From Drosophila pseudoobscura (taxonomy: Eukaryota > Arthropoda > Insecta > Diptera > Drosophilidae), in NCBI RefSeq assembly GCF_009870125.1, contig NC_046679.1, positions 29,884,001-29,948,000 on the forward strand: 64,000 nt of DNA, read 5' to 3'. Under the pieces are notes generated by a model that was not told the origin of the DNA, made no database searches, and worked only from the letters and a program-made list of their open reading frames with translations. Shown here piece by piece: positions 34,501 to 45,423 of this stretch; positions within the stretch are counted from its first letter, which is position 1, and each line of letters starts with the position of its first letter. A program made the position numbers and the translations under genes.

Positions 34501-35081
34501 AGGGTTTTATTCCGCCACATTATATCCTATATTCCTATATCCTATATTGCGTCTACCCCGGACTCTCTAGCCTCGTTTCACTCAAGCAGACGACGACAAC
34601 GATCAAAACATACTGTATAAAATAGCGAGATTATATGTCCGACTGATTGATTCTTTCAACCCGTGAGATTTGTACTCATAAGAGTAAAAAAAAACCCATA
34701 TAAGTGGCTCTTTGTAGCCTTTGTAGTCTCTGCAGACAGAAGTACAGAAGTCTTTCTGCCGGGGCCCATAGTACATAGCCCTAGGAGCCCCGCTGTAAAA
34801 GGATGAGAGGCATTTACAAAGGCAACAACAGCGCGCAACAGCCCTCAACTTAACCTCAATGAGTGCTGTGCGGCGACGGTGGCGTATGTGTAACATGCGG
34901 GCGACTCGAATTGCGGGCAGATTTATATATAGCTTAGCTCCGGGGGCTACTTGTTGGATCTTCAAATATTTATGAAAGGCGAATGAAGAAAGTTTTTCCG
35001 TTGCTTGCACTCTGCAGGGCCTCGGCTCGGCTCCACTTTACTTAACCCACTATCTCTCCCTCGCCCTCTCCCTCTCTGCAG
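31505..35081 (+). other. Noncoding stretch ending at a splice acceptor before HEXD
   Basis: About 3.6 kb with no supported gene. It includes a run of 14 G at 33899-33912 and AT repeats near 34434-34453. Its last 36 bases are a pyrimidine tract with CTCTCTGCAG at 35072-35081, an excellent 3' splice site abutting the HEXD start codon. At least the end of this stretch is therefore probably the 5'-UTR intron of HEXD. The matching donor and first exon were not found. Confidence 0.5.
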
Positions 35082-37252
35082 ATGCACTCGAATCTGTGGA
35101 TATTTATTTGGCGCCGCAAACTCTCCTTCCTGCTAGTAGTGTCTGGCCTCGTGCTGCTGGGTCTCTGGACATGGGCCATACTCATCGATACGACCACCAC
35201 GCCACCACTGCCGGTTCCCTCAGCGAATGCTGAGGCAAGAGAGCGCCAACAGCAGCAGCAGAACCCGGGATACCAGCAGGTCCATATTATCCAGAAGCTA
35301 ATTGCCCAGGCCAACCGTGTGCTCCGCGCCGATCGACTCAAGGACAACGCCGCCGGAGAGAAGGCGCCAACTGTCCAGCGTCTGGGCAACGTGCGATTCC
35401 TGCGTCCCACCCAGGCCAAGAAGGCCCCACTGCCGCTGTCCGAGAGCTATCTGTTCGAGCAGGAGCGCCTGAAGATACTCGAACAGCAGCAGCGTCAGCG
35501 CAACGCCGGAATGGAGGAGCTGAATGCCAATGCCGAGGATGAGCGTATGCTCAGCTCTGCCGAGCGCCAGACCCAGTACGAGCACGATCTCCAGCGGATG
35601 GGCGTTCCCGTGGTGGCTGGTATCGGACCAGACGGGCCACGTTCCCCTAACGAGCGTCTCGTCCACTTGGATCTGAAGGGGGCCCCGCCCAAGCTGAGTT
35701 TCCTCAAGCAACTGCTGCCGATGCTCAGGGCTCTGGGTGCCACGGGGCTACTGATCGAATACGAGGATATGTTTCCCTTTACTGGAGCCCTCCAGCCGCT
35801 GGCCGCCCACAATGCCTACAAAGAAGATGAATTGAGGGTAACATTGAGGGATTCAAGAGATTCATTTAACTTATTATAGTCTTTTAGGACTTTCTGGAGT
35901 GCGCCGCCTTGCATGGTTTGAGTGTGATGCCTCTGCTTCAGACCTTCGGGCATTTGGAGTATGTCCTGAAACTGGAGGGATTCGAGCAGCTGCGAGAGCT
36001 GCCCGAAAGTCCCCAATCCATCTGCCCCAGTCAGCCGCAGAGCATGGCCCTGCTGGAGCAGATGCTCACCCAGGTGATCGAGCTGCATTTACAGTGCATC
36101 GGCAAGGCCACCCCCTCAGCCCCGACACTGCCCATCAAGTTCACGCACATCCACATCGGATGCGATGAGGTGCAGCGCATGGGGGAGTGCCAGGCCTGCC
36201 GCCAGAGACTCCGGAGCGAGCTGTTCCTGTCGCACGTGATCAGTCTCTCGCACTTTGTGCGTCGCCACTGGCCCCAACTGGGCGTGGTCATCTGGGATGA
36301 TCAGCTGCGAACGATGTCACTCAGCGAGCTGCAGCACTCGCAGATCGGCAGCTATGTGGAGCCCATGGTGTGGGTGTATGCCAGCGATATCTATCGGTTC
36401 ATCCAGCCGCAGCTGTGGGACACCTATGCCAAGGTCTTTCCCAGTGCTTGGGTGGCCTCGGCCTACAAGGGAGCCTTCGGCGAGAGCCTGCTGGTGCCGC
36501 CGCTGCAGCATCATCTGGAAAATAACATACGCTGGCTGGCGGTCATCGCCAAGGAGGGCGGACGCTTTGCCAAAGGACTGCGCGGTGTGGCTCTAACCGG
36601 CTGGCAGCGATACGATCACTTTGCCGTCCTGTGCGAACTGCTGCCAGTGGGAATGCCCAGCCTGATGGTGTCGCTGTCGACTGTTTCCAAGGGTTATTTC
36701 AGCACTAATCCAAGGGACAACGATCTGCTGCGCGTGCTGCAGTGCGTCTTTCAGCCGGACAGCCGGCGCTCGGGTCGCCCCTGGCTGGAACTTCATCCGA
36801 ATGCCCATCATAGCCAACTGTTTGCTGTCTGCAACTATCCCGGCCACATGGTCTTCAAGTATGCCCTTCGCCTGTACGACAAACTGGCCGAAGTGGGAGC
36901 CTATCTACAGCAGACGCGCGAGCAGAGCGCCTGGCTCTCCGACTACAATGTGAGGCACAACTTCAGCTCCCCGTTGAGAGTTCACGAGCTGATTGCCCGA
37001 ACGCCAATACTGATTGAGGAGCTGCGCGCAATGGCTCGCGAGGCACAGCAGCTGCTGTGGGAGGCGTACGATGAGTACACGGTGGCTGAATTTGTAGAGC
37101 AGCACATCTATCCTACCATCGAGGCGCTGCAGCGCCAATTGGCCAGCGGAGCGACGCTGCTCCAACGCCGCACCTGGCCACAACGGCCGCTGCCATTGAC
37201 CCTGAGGATACAGGAGGATATGGGCTTGGTCACAGATCGCCAGCCGCACTGA
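35082..37252 (+). CDS. HEXD: Hexosaminidase D, GH20 family, N-terminal membrane anchor
   Basis: Glycoside hydrolase family 20; human HEXD removes terminal N-acetylgalactosamine or N-acetylglucosamine at near-neutral pH outside the lysosome. Two exons, 35082-35837 and 35888-37252 (50-nt GT..AG intron, phase 0), 706 residues. Residues about 14-35 ([22 protein letters not shown]) form a hydrophobic segment after a basic start, suggesting a type II membrane or signal-anchor protein. Residues 40-190 are a Gln-rich linker. The catalytic domain begins at [11 protein letters not shown] and contains [13 protein letters not shown]; Asp345-Glu346 are the GH20 catalytic pair. WQRYDH and VIWDD are further family motifs. 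The ATG immediately follows a splice acceptor, which fixes the start. Corresponds to D. melanogaster CG7985 as I recall it. Confidence 0.88.
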
Positions 37253-38163
37253 GCAAACACACCGTGATGTTGATAACTAATGTATAGTGATGGCGTTCGA
37301 AACGCCCCAAGACCCAGCAATGGAAAATAAGCGATAATTCGAATGTTAACAGCGCTGCAGCAGGCATTTCTCTATCTATCTACATATATCTATAATTAAT
37401 AGCATTAAAAGTTCATTTTTTCTAGACTACTTTGTAAGCCAAAGCTCAATTATACAAGTAAAAGATCTAAAATAATCATATGATAATCCAAATCTACAAG
37501 TAATTTGTTTATATGCCAAAAAGAAACAAGTGCGGGCTAGTATACGAGTAGCATTTCAAATATTGCGCGTACTTTAGTGCTAATTTCAAATTTCCCGCAC
37601 AGTTCAGTGGGAGTGGAAATTTTAAAGCTGACAATGCCCTTACAGGGTTGATATCAGTCGCGAAAGCGCATGAAAAGGATGCAAGCCAGGTTACTATTTA
37701 CGGTATATTTATGTATATTTTTCGGTTTATGTCCGAGGGCCCTGTGACGAAAAAGTGCCTCGTAATTTTGAATGGGCTATAAAAAAGGGTATGGACAACA
37801 GGCAAAAACAGCCAAGGCAAATGGCAAGGTTCGTACGAGCCCTCACCTCGCCGTGTTGTCTGTTGTCCACACCCTCGTTTTCCTTCTATTATGTAGCAAA
37901 TGTGTAGTTACCGTGTAGTGTATATTTACGGTAGATGTTAAAAATGAGACGGGGTGAAACGAAAGCTCAAAAAGGACGAAAAGGAAGGTAGGAAACACAT
38001 GTTCGCGCAAAATCGATGATTAAAAGCAAAAACGGAAAACTTTAGCGTGCATAACAGAAAGTTAGCTTAAAAGTGTCCAAATCGATTTACAGCAGTCGTG
38101 AAGCTGCCAGGCCAGGACCTTTCCGGTACAGAGATTCTTGGGGCAAAACAAAACATAAGGAAA
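37253..38163. other. Intergenic region with an inverted repeat
   Basis: About 900 bp between HEXD and the kinase-like gene, containing the HEXD 3' end (an ATTAAA at about 37404) and the promoter of the next gene. An inverted repeat lies at 37787-37874 (listed separately). TTTACAG just before 38093 may be a 3' splice site for a 5'-UTR intron of the kinase-like gene. Confidence 0.45.
37787..37874. repeat. Inverted repeat with 15-bp arms
   Basis: GGGTATGGACAACAG at 37787-37801 pairs with CTGTTGTCCACACCC at 37860-37874, 14 of 15 positions. Inside, GGCAAGGT (37823) faces ACCTCGCC (37845) with one mismatch around the palindrome TCGTACGA (37831-37838). Transcribed, it would fold as a two-part hairpin of about 88 nt. 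Nature unknown. Confidence 0.6.
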
Positions 38164-39757
38164 ATGGGTATTACAACAGAGACAGCTACAACAGCAACCG
38201 GAATGGGAGCGGCGAATGGTGGAGCAGCCGATGTCGAAAGCAAACAGATCCTGTCGCTGGAAGTTTTCCAAGAGTTATTCAAGCACGTGGAGCCGGATGT
38301 GGAAATCGATGCCTTTGAGGTAATGTGATGCATGAAACGGAGACTCTAAGTATTTCTTGTGTGACGTAGTGGACACGTGGCTTTTGCAGCTGGCTCAGGG
38401 CTCGGACCGCGGCGACAATTATACGGCGGCCTTGTATCGGATAAATCTGAGTGGGAAGCGGCAGAGTCTCGATGGCAGCCAACACAAATGGACGCAGAGC
38501 GTTATATGCAAGGTCATGCCGGAGAGCGTGGCCCAGCGAGAGGCCTACAAAAGCGACAAACTGTTTCGGTAAGAGAGATCCCTACGCAGATACTCAAACT
38601 ATCTAATCTTGTGTCCCATCAACAGCAATGAAGTGGAGTTCTATACCACAATAATGCCAGAGTTGCTCAAGTTTCAGGCCAGCAAAACGGGCCGAGACTC
38701 GCCAGTGTTTAATGCCATACCCAAGTGCTATACGGCCCGACATGATCTGCTCATAATGGGTAACTATGTGACCACATCTCCTGCCTTGGCAATCTTTGAA
38801 GCATATTCCCTTTCATGCAGAGGACCTGCGTGAACGCGGCTTTCAGATGTCCGATCGCCACAAAGGACTCAGCATTGAGGAGACGCAGTCCGTCCTCTTG
38901 CAGGTGGCCCAATTACATGGCCTCAGTTTGGCCTACAAGTTTGAGCATCCGCTAGACTTTGCCAAGCTGTGCAGCCTCATCAGCGAGGGCATCTTCTGCA
39001 CGGCCAACACGAGTTGGTATAGAAACTACTACGAGCGTCTCACGAAGAACGCCGTCAAAATGGTTTCCGAAGTGCTGCCCGCCGACTCCAAGTATGTCCT
39101 GGCCATGCGAAATTTCGCTGAGAGCTCTTCCTTCTTTGGCCAAATGGTGAAGATTGCCAGTTCAGAGTCCCCGTTGTCGGCCATTTGCCATGGCGACTGT
39201 TGGGTCAACAATTTTCTGTATCACTACGATCCAGAAGATCCACAGCTGGTGCTGGAGGTGGCCCTGATAGACTTCCAGCTAATACGTTATAGTTCGATTG
39301 CCTTGGATATTGCCAATCTGTTGTACTGTTGCACCACGAAGGAGATGAGGGATGCGGAGCTGAAATCGTTGCTGAAAACCTACACGGAGGAGTTGTTCAG
39401 GTGGCTGAAGATCCTGTGCACTGAACTGCCAGAACACTGCAATACCCTGGAAAAGCTGCAAAAACTGTAAGATAACGAATGCGTTTTAAATTAAAATAAA
39501 TTTATCATCTTCATTTTCGCTCAAGCTTTGCCGAGGAGCTGAAAGCCTATGGACGCTTTGCCCTGGGTCTTGCCATGGACATTATACCTATAAGTACATG
39601 TTCTTCCGAAGATGCACCGGATATGTACTTGAATCGCAACGATGAGCCCGAGGAGGAGGATGAGGGTGCGCCAACGCTTAACTTTCCACCCAACGATCTG
39701 TGTCGCCAGAAAATGGTCGAAATAGTTAAAGATATGGTCGATGGGGATATGCTTTAG
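38164..39757 (+). CDS. Ecdysteroid-kinase-like protein (EcKinase/CHK family)
   Basis: Member of the large insect EcKinase family (DUF1679/DUF227-like), distant relatives of choline and aminoglycoside kinases; characterised members phosphorylate ecdysteroids. Five exons, 38164-38319, 38390-38568, 38626-38759, 38821-39466 and 39526-39757, join in frame to 448 residues. The phosphotransferase loop HGDCWVNN has Asp282 and Asn287, and IDFQ (Asp307) replaces the DFG aspartate. The N-lobe has GDNYTAALYR and VICKVMPE (lysine). CYTARHDLLIMEDL is the hinge. A frame continues upstream with a GTG; I use the first ATG (MGITTETATT). An acidic tail EPEEEDEGAP follows the kinase fold. Substrate is not predictable from sequence. 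Confidence 0.85.
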
Positions 39758-40359
39758 AGCTGGCTTCAATCTTAAGCCATCTGCACGAAACACCAAATTA
39801 ACGATAACTCAGTAACCCATAGTTATATGCAAAACTAGTAATATTTAAAAACAAAGTAGCCTACTCTAGTTACCATTAGGCCTAGCAATAATTTATACGA
39901 TTAGAGGGTACCACCGCTACCGACAGCGTTACATTACGTTTCTCTAACAACCATAAATGGAATTTTCGTCGAAAATGGAGCTCTGTGAGTGAAGCAATAC
40001 GATGCCATCGGGGTTATCTTTAGATTGAATTTTGTTTAAGTTTTTAGACGTTTTTCTTTTCTCTTTATTGGATATATGAGTATAAGTAAACCCAACGAAC
40101 CGAGGCCAAATTAGGTAGACTTACAATTTCTTTGGAATTTATTTTATTTTTAACAAAAGTTGCCGATGGATATTTCTTGAACAAAGCAATATGTTTGACT
40201 GTTCCTTTCGTTCTTGTTGTAGCCCATCTATACTTAACAGATATTTGTTGGACCTTAGCTCAAAGACAACTTGTCCCGTTCGCATATTGTGTATTGTGTG
40301 TTTTTCTTAAGTATTCTTTACACAAAGCAATAAATTATAAACAAAACTAATGCCTTAAA
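39758..40359. other. Convergent intergenic region
   Basis: About 600 bp between two converging stop codons, AT-rich, with the 3' UTRs of the kinase-like gene and of CCDC174. On the minus strand, AATAAA is offered by plus TTTATT at 40140-40145. No coding frame or RNA gene is supported. Confidence 0.45.
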
Positions 40360-42033
40360 TTAATAATCCGCCTTGGCTGTCCAAGTGGCCTTGTTGGTCA
40401 TCGCTTCCTTGTCACAGCAATTGCGCAGGAACTTCAGACCAGCCTCGATGGAGCGTTCTAGCTCGTTCTGGGACCTATGAATCTTGGCTGGAGGAGGTCC
40501 CATATCATTTAGGCCGGGAGGAGGCGGTATGGCAGCCCCCCGACTGCCTGCAGATGTGGAAGGTGTGTCATTGTCAATATCATCGGTGGGGGTAGTGTAA
40601 TTGCGTCGCTGGAACTGCTGGTCTTTCTTGCTGGAATTGAAATTACTGAATTCCTGTTCTTGGATTTCCCACAGTGGGGGCGGAGCTGGAATGCTGCTGA
40701 AGTTGCTGCGTTTTAGCGGCTCTGGAAGGGGAGCGAACTCCTGTTTACGCTCGCCACGCTGTTTTTCGTTCCACTCTTCCTGTGACATGGGCAGACGTTC
40801 GGCTTTGTATTCCCACTCTTCCTCCGGCTCTTGCGACGCCAGTTTCTCCTTATCCCAATCGCGAACATGCTCCTTGCGCAGCTCCGCGCGTTCCGCTTCC
40901 TCGGCTTCTTTCTCTTTCTCAATGGCCTCTTTCCTTTCACGTGCTTTGCGCTCCCGTTCGACAGCCTCAGCTGCTGATTCGTCTTTCTTCTGCTGCAGTT
41001 CCCGTTCGTAGTCCTCCTTGCTGATGGGCGGCAGACCATTGCGAGCCCGTATGCGGTTCTTGGCGGCCAGCACTCGACCAGCCACCATGCTGTCCCGCTT
41101 GGCTCTCAATTCATCGCGTCGAGCCTGCTCCTCAGTTGTGGCCTTGCGCGCCTCCTCCAGCTCTCTTTGCTGCTTTGCGCGCTCTTCTTCGTCTGTGGAA
41201 AAGGCATAGTAGCCGACACCGTGGGTGCGGGCCTCGTCGAAGAAGACATCTTGGTAGTGAATGTCTGGCTTTTCGGCATTTTCCTGCTCTTTGCGCTCCC
41301 AATTCAGAAGCAGCTCGGCATGGTGGGTCGCCGTGGACTGGTCGTCGCTGAAAATGCTGCCCGGAGGGCGTGGTTTAACGTTGAAATCCTCCTCCGCCGC
41401 CTCCTCCCCCTCCTTCTGTTCGCCCTTGGTGTCTATCATCCAGTTGGCCTTGGTTGTATCAATGCGCTCAGGCATACTTTGGGCTAGCTGCTTGTCGCGT
41501 TTCTTCTCCTCTGCCAATACCCTTCTGAGACATTTCCTTGTGCGGCCCAAACAATCAACGTACTCCACTTCATCATCGTCGTTGCCCTCCTCTTCGCTGG
41601 AGCTGCTTGAACTGCTGCTCACTCGCCCGGGCGGAGAACAAGTCTGTGGCTCTTCGTCTAGGTCTTCCTCCTGGCGCTTGCGATTGAACATGACCAGACA
41701 ATTGTCGTCAGAGTTGAGGTTGCCTCCGCTGCGACTCATTCGATCGTAGTACTTGCTCTTCGCCTCCAGAACGCGCCGAGACTTCTCCAGCTGCGCATGA
41801 TCCTCGGTCTCATAGACCCTGGCGTCCTCGTTGCGGCTCACTTCATTGTAGCTGTGCGACTTCTTCTCCTTAGGCTTCTCCTTCTCGCTGACGACTTTTT
41901 GGGGCTTGTGTTCAACAGCCGATACCTGGGCCGCCTTGGCCAACTTCACTTCATGCTGCTTGCGCAGTAATTCAGCCTTCAGGCTGAGCAAAGATGATAA
42001 ATTTACCGAGATAGCTTTGTTTGGGTCGTTCAT
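40360..42033 (-). CDS. CCDC174: CCDC174 homolog
   Basis: Single exon, 557 residues, starting MNDPNKAISVNLSSLLSLKAELLRKQ (an in-frame TTG lies two codons upstream). Family marks are EVEYVDCLGRTRKCLRR and VGYYAFSTDEEERAKQQRELEEARK, both typical of coiled-coil domain-containing protein 174, a nuclear protein linked to RNA splicing and exon junction complexes. Most of the chain is charged with long helical coiled-coil stretches (about residues 280-420), an acidic serine run (SSSSSSSEEE) near residue 145 and a disordered C-terminus with PPPPG. Divergent from the SRR1-like gene with 164 bp between the start codons, implying a shared promoter. Confidence 0.8.
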   Translation of the reverse strand: MNDPNKAISVNLSSLLSLKAELLRKQHEVKLAKAAQVSAVEHKPQKVVSEKEKPKEKKSHSYNEVSRNEDARVYETEDHAQLEKSRRVLEAKSKYYDRMSRSGGNLNSDDNCLVMFNRKRQEEDLDEEPQTCSPPGRVSSSSSSSSEEEGNDDDEVEYVDCLGRTRKCLRRVLAEEKKRDKQLAQSMPERIDTTKANWMIDTKGEQKEGEEAAEEDFNVKPRPPGSIFSDDQSTATHHAELLLNWERKEQENAEKPDIHYQDVFFDEARTHGVGYYAFSTDEEERAKQQRELEEARKATTEEQARRDELRAKRDSMVAGRVLAAKNRIRARNGLPPISKEDYERELQQKKDESAAEAVERERKARERKEAIEKEKEAEEAERAELRKEHVRDWDKEKLASQEPEEEWEYKAERLPMSQEEWNEKQRGERKQEFAPLPEPLKRSNFSSIPAPPPLWEIQEQEFSNFNSSKKDQQFQRRNYTTPTDDIDNDTPSTSAGSRGAAIPPPPGLNDMGPPPAKIHRSQNELERSIEAGLKFLRNCCDKEAMTNKATWTAKADY

Positions 42034-42197
42034 TTTCAAAATAATTCAAGAAATTCGAATGCTAGAAAGGGATAGAAAAGGCAATCAGCTGTTGGAGCAT
42101 GTTTGAAAGGTTTTCGATAAAACGCCACGGTAACTCTAAATTATGTATGGTTTTGCAGCCCTGGTGAAAATATTTATTTATTTACCTTTTTAAAAAA
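42034..42197. promoter_or_regulatory. Bidirectional promoter, CCDC174 / SRR1-like
   Basis: Only 164 bp separate the two start codons. TTTTCGATAAAACG at about 42111 is a partial DRE (CGATAAA). No TATA box is placed usefully for either gene. Confidence 0.45.
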
Positions 42198-43086
42198 ATG
42201 TCTGGATCTGGCGATGATTTCCAAGTTGTCACCAGGAAGAAATGGATAGCCCGCAAGTGTTTGAGGCGGCGGGATCGCCACAAGTCCGAGTCTGACTATT
42301 TGAAGGACTGCCCCGATGTGGATGTCGACAAATTTAAGGAGTAAGCGTGAATGGGAATTTATATTCGTGGCCTCTGAAAATTCTGTATATCTAAACCCAA
42401 AACTATCCAATTCTAGTCGGCTGGAGCGTCTCTGCACGAAAATGTCACAAAGCGACTACTTTATGCTGGCTATGGAGACGCTGCAGCAACAGGTGGATGT
42501 CATAAATCGACCGCTGGAACGCATCGTCTGCCTGGGGCTGGGGCCGTTTTCTCGCACCCACATCGCCCTGCATCAGGCAGCATTCGTTGTTAGCTTGCAG
42601 CGACACTACCAGATCAAGGAGGCTATTTATTTCGATCCTGTGTTCAGGGAGAGTGAGAAGGAGTTGCTGCGGCTGTTCGATGGCAGTGTGATAGCCGAAG
42701 ACTGTGCAGGCAAGCACGAGGCGACCGTTCCCACACTCTACTATCTTCCACACTGCCCCTACCCCCTGATGAACAACATCCTGTGGTGCAACTGGACAAG
42801 GGATACTCTGCCAAACGTACTACTTGTTTCGAATAGTTTTGAGATGCTGACGATGACACGAAAGACCCCGAAAGATCACATAAACCAAGTAGTCGAACAC
42901 TGCACAGAAACCCCACTGGACGATGACTACGAGCATCAAAATGTCTTCAATGACTTATCATTGCACACATTTCCCTGGGACAGTCTGCCGGAAACCGATG
43001 ATGAAATATTTTGGACACGTTGCGCCCCAATGAAAGTTAATGAAGATGAGCTAATTATAGAGACGGAAGCAAAAGCGACGCATTGA
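42198..43086 (+). CDS. SRR1-like protein
   Basis: Two exons, 42198-42340 and 42417-43086 (76-nt GT..AG intron, phase 2), 270 residues. The centre, ERIVCLGLGPFSRTHIALHQAAF, followed by IYFDPVFRESEKELL and PHCPYPLMNNILW, matches the SRR1 domain found in plant SRR1 and animal SRRD, proteins connected with circadian rhythm and heme control whose biochemical activity is unknown. The N-terminus is basic (RKKWIARKCLRRRDRHK). The end of the gene is 89 bp from the end of the convergent ICE2 gene. Confidence 0.82.
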
Positions 43087-43175
43087 ACCCAATATCAAAA
43101 AACAAGGAAATAGGTTTATATTTAAGTTTTATTATTATGTTTGTACATATAAGGTGCAATAAGATTTGTGTGCCC

Positions 43176-45185
43176 TTACAGGCTCATAAACTTGTCCATC
43201 TCTTTCTCATTCTCATCCTCTTTTTTTGCAGTCTGCTTCTTTCGAGCTTTAGCCCTCATCTTCTGTGATTTCTTCGCCTTTTTTCTCTGCGCCTCTCTAT
43301 GAGCAGCGACTCTCCGGTTTATTGGCTGTCGTCGTGGTTCTTCAACTGGGACCTTATTTCGACGTTTCACTGCTATGCCTGAGGTCTTTATTGGAAATGC
43401 GCAGGGCAGCAGCTGCTGCTCCTCATGCAGCCGTCCGCAGAGAGTGTTCGAGATGGGCAAGTAGCTATTTTGGCTGAGAAAGCACTCATCACTGGGTGCG
43501 GTGGCCGTTAGCAGCTCGTGCAGCTTGAAACTCTGTGGTGGTGGCGTGGGCTCCTTGATGGGCTTACATAGTAAAAACTTGTCCTTGTACTTGACTGAAT
43601 TTCGCAGCAAATAGTCCCCAGGTGGGATAGCATTGAATAGCTTAAGAAATTCGCACAGATGGGAGAGCAACTGAGGCATGCTCGTGTTGTAGTAGTCGTG
43701 CAGCATCTTTTCCAGCGAAACCAGTGTCAGCTTCTCCTCGAGCAGTGGCTCAAAGTCTCGCAGCGATACGCGACTGCAGTGGCCGATCTCCGCTTTGAGG
43801 AGCTTCAAGTGCAGCCAAGCCTTGAGCAATTCGTACTTGGACATAATTTCGCAGCCGCAGTCTGGTTTGTTCTCCAGCTTGATGAAGTGGCAGCCGAGCG
43901 GTTCCGCTCCCTCCGCATCGCTCACACCTGCCAGCGATAAGCTGCTATACATTTGAAACTCTTCACTTGGTTCGGCATCATCATCACCCTGGGATCTTAG
44001 GCACCAGCTAATCATGGCAGTATTCGAGTTGGAAGGCTCTATGGCAGCAGATTCTATGTCCACTGGTTGGAGTTTATAGTCCATTTGCAGATCTACAGCT
44101 AATTCTTTAAATGAAGGTAGATCTGGGACGTCTTTCAATGAGCCATTCTGGTCGAACGTTAGCCACTGATCTTCTCCGGACTGCGCCCTGTACGCTTGAT
44201 AGGCTTGCGTCAAAAGCAAGCCGCTTGTGTGCCAGCCGCAGTTGCGCGCCGGAAAGGGATCCTTAAATTCGAAACATTTGTGCTCACTCCCATATGTTTC
44301 CTTGACAGTGACCAACATTTCCGTGGGCAAATCCACATATGCACCGGTAGACAAAAGCATCATGAGCGATTCCAAGGGCAAAACGAAGATGTTTCCTTCA
44401 TCCGGCTGTTCCAGCATCGGTATAGTTGGGTAGACGGTTTCTATGCCAGAAAAGCGACATAAGCGCACATTCAGGGTCATCAGTTCGTCTCGCTTTAGTT
44501 TCGCCTCCGGCCACAGCCTTACCTGGCCCACAATCCGCTTCAGCTGCACCTCCTCCACACTTGCGGTTTGAGGATTGAGGCTGTTGCATTGGGCCAGCTG
44601 CGGCAAACCCGAGTACGTCACATAGGTGTCATTGGGAACGCCTTTCAGCAGCTGTTTCATTCGCAGCTCATGCCATATTCTATAGGCCTGAACAATCGAC
44701 TTCATTGGAGCGTAGAGCAGCTCCCTCTGACTGGTTTCATAATCAAGTACATCTTTTTGGAACATTTGATACTCCGTGTGGCGTTTCTTCTCCGTGACAC
44801 GCCATACCACAAAGTCGTCCTCCGGCACAGGGTCGTTGCGTTGCCATGCCAGAAGCACCCTCATACATGCCGTCTGCTGATGGCTTGTCAAGGCGGAATA
44901 CTTCTCCCTAAGATTGGTAAGCTTGTAAGGCAGCAACCGTCTTGAGTGGTCCCGTACGGATTTATTTGCAGTCTGTTGTGTGCGTGGGTCCTTGGGCGCC
45001 GAGTCGTTGCTGTACGATGTGAAAACCTCCGACGGCCCTTCCAGCTCTTGACTGAGCACCTCCGGTATGACTTCATTCAAGCATGTGTACAGGGTATCGT
45101 CCACATGCTCAAACGATTTGTTGAATACTTTATAGGAGGGTTGGTTGCGAAATATTGGGTCTCCTTGGTACATGCCCGGCTCCAT
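43176..45185 (-). CDS. Ice2: Little elongation complex subunit 2 (ICE2/NARG2)
   Basis: ICE2 works with ICE1 and Ell in the little elongation complex at small nuclear RNA genes. The C-terminal third fits NARG2/ICE2: a Trp-containing helix, then LPQLLSHLCEFLKLFNAIPPGDYLL followed by CGRLHEEQQLLPCAFPIK, comparable to SLQEGSYLL and HHGRIPCTFPPK in the human protein. It ends in a strongly basic tail (REAQRKKAKKSQKMRAKARKK), probably nuclear localisation. Single exon; I start at MEPGMYQGDPIFR (669 residues). The frame stays open upstream to 45500, but that part overlaps the promoter and first exon of the divergent RPS6KC1 gene and looks noncoding. Identification is by remembered alignment, so moderate. 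Confidence 0.7.
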   Translation of the reverse strand: MEPGMYQGDPIFRNQPSYKVFNKSFEHVDDTLYTCLNEVIPEVLSQELEGPSEVFTSYSNDSAPKDPRTQQTANKSVRDHSRRLLPYKLTNLREKYSALTSHQQTACMRVLLAWQRNDPVPEDDFVVWRVTEKKRHTEYQMFQKDVLDYETSQRELLYAPMKSIVQAYRIWHELRMKQLLKGVPNDTYVTYSGLPQLAQCNSLNPQTASVEEVQLKRIVGQVRLWPEAKLKRDELMTLNVRLCRFSGIETVYPTIPMLEQPDEGNIFVLPLESLMMLLSTGAYVDLPTEMLVTVKETYGSEHKCFEFKDPFPARNCGWHTSGLLLTQAYQAYRAQSGEDQWLTFDQNGSLKDVPDLPSFKELAVDLQMDYKLQPVDIESAAIEPSNSNTAMISWCLRSQGDDDAEPSEEFQMYSSLSLAGVSDAEGAEPLGCHFIKLENKPDCGCEIMSKYELLKAWLHLKLLKAEIGHCSRVSLRDFEPLLEEKLTLVSLEKMLHDYYNTSMPQLLSHLCEFLKLFNAIPPGDYLLRNSVKYKDKFLLCKPIKEPTPPPQSFKLHELLTATAPSDECFLSQNSYLPISNTLCGRLHEEQQLLPCAFPIKTSGIAVKRRNKVPVEEPRRQPINRRVAAHREAQRKKAKKSQKMRAKARKKQTAKKEDENEKEMDKFMSL

Positions 45186-45423
45186 GTCCTTCGAATCCAA
45201 TAAATTTTGAAATTTCCGACATTTACGAAAGGTTTCGATAAGTTTATATTTTAGCAATAATTTCGATAAATTGCACCGCGACTTGTAACACTGGACAGAA
45301 AATGGTAGTTTTGCACACTGCTGCCGCTGGTAAAAATATTCGGAAAAAAGTGGGAGGAAAACAATAAATAATACAGGAAATATGGTTATCAAATAACGCA
45401 GCTTAACCGCAGCAGTTGCCACA
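45186..45423. promoter_or_regulatory. Bidirectional promoter, ICE2 / RPS6KC1
   Basis: 238 bp between divergent ATGs. It holds TTTCGATAA at about 45233 and 45262, partial DREs in tandem 29 bp apart. No TATA box. Confidence 0.45.
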
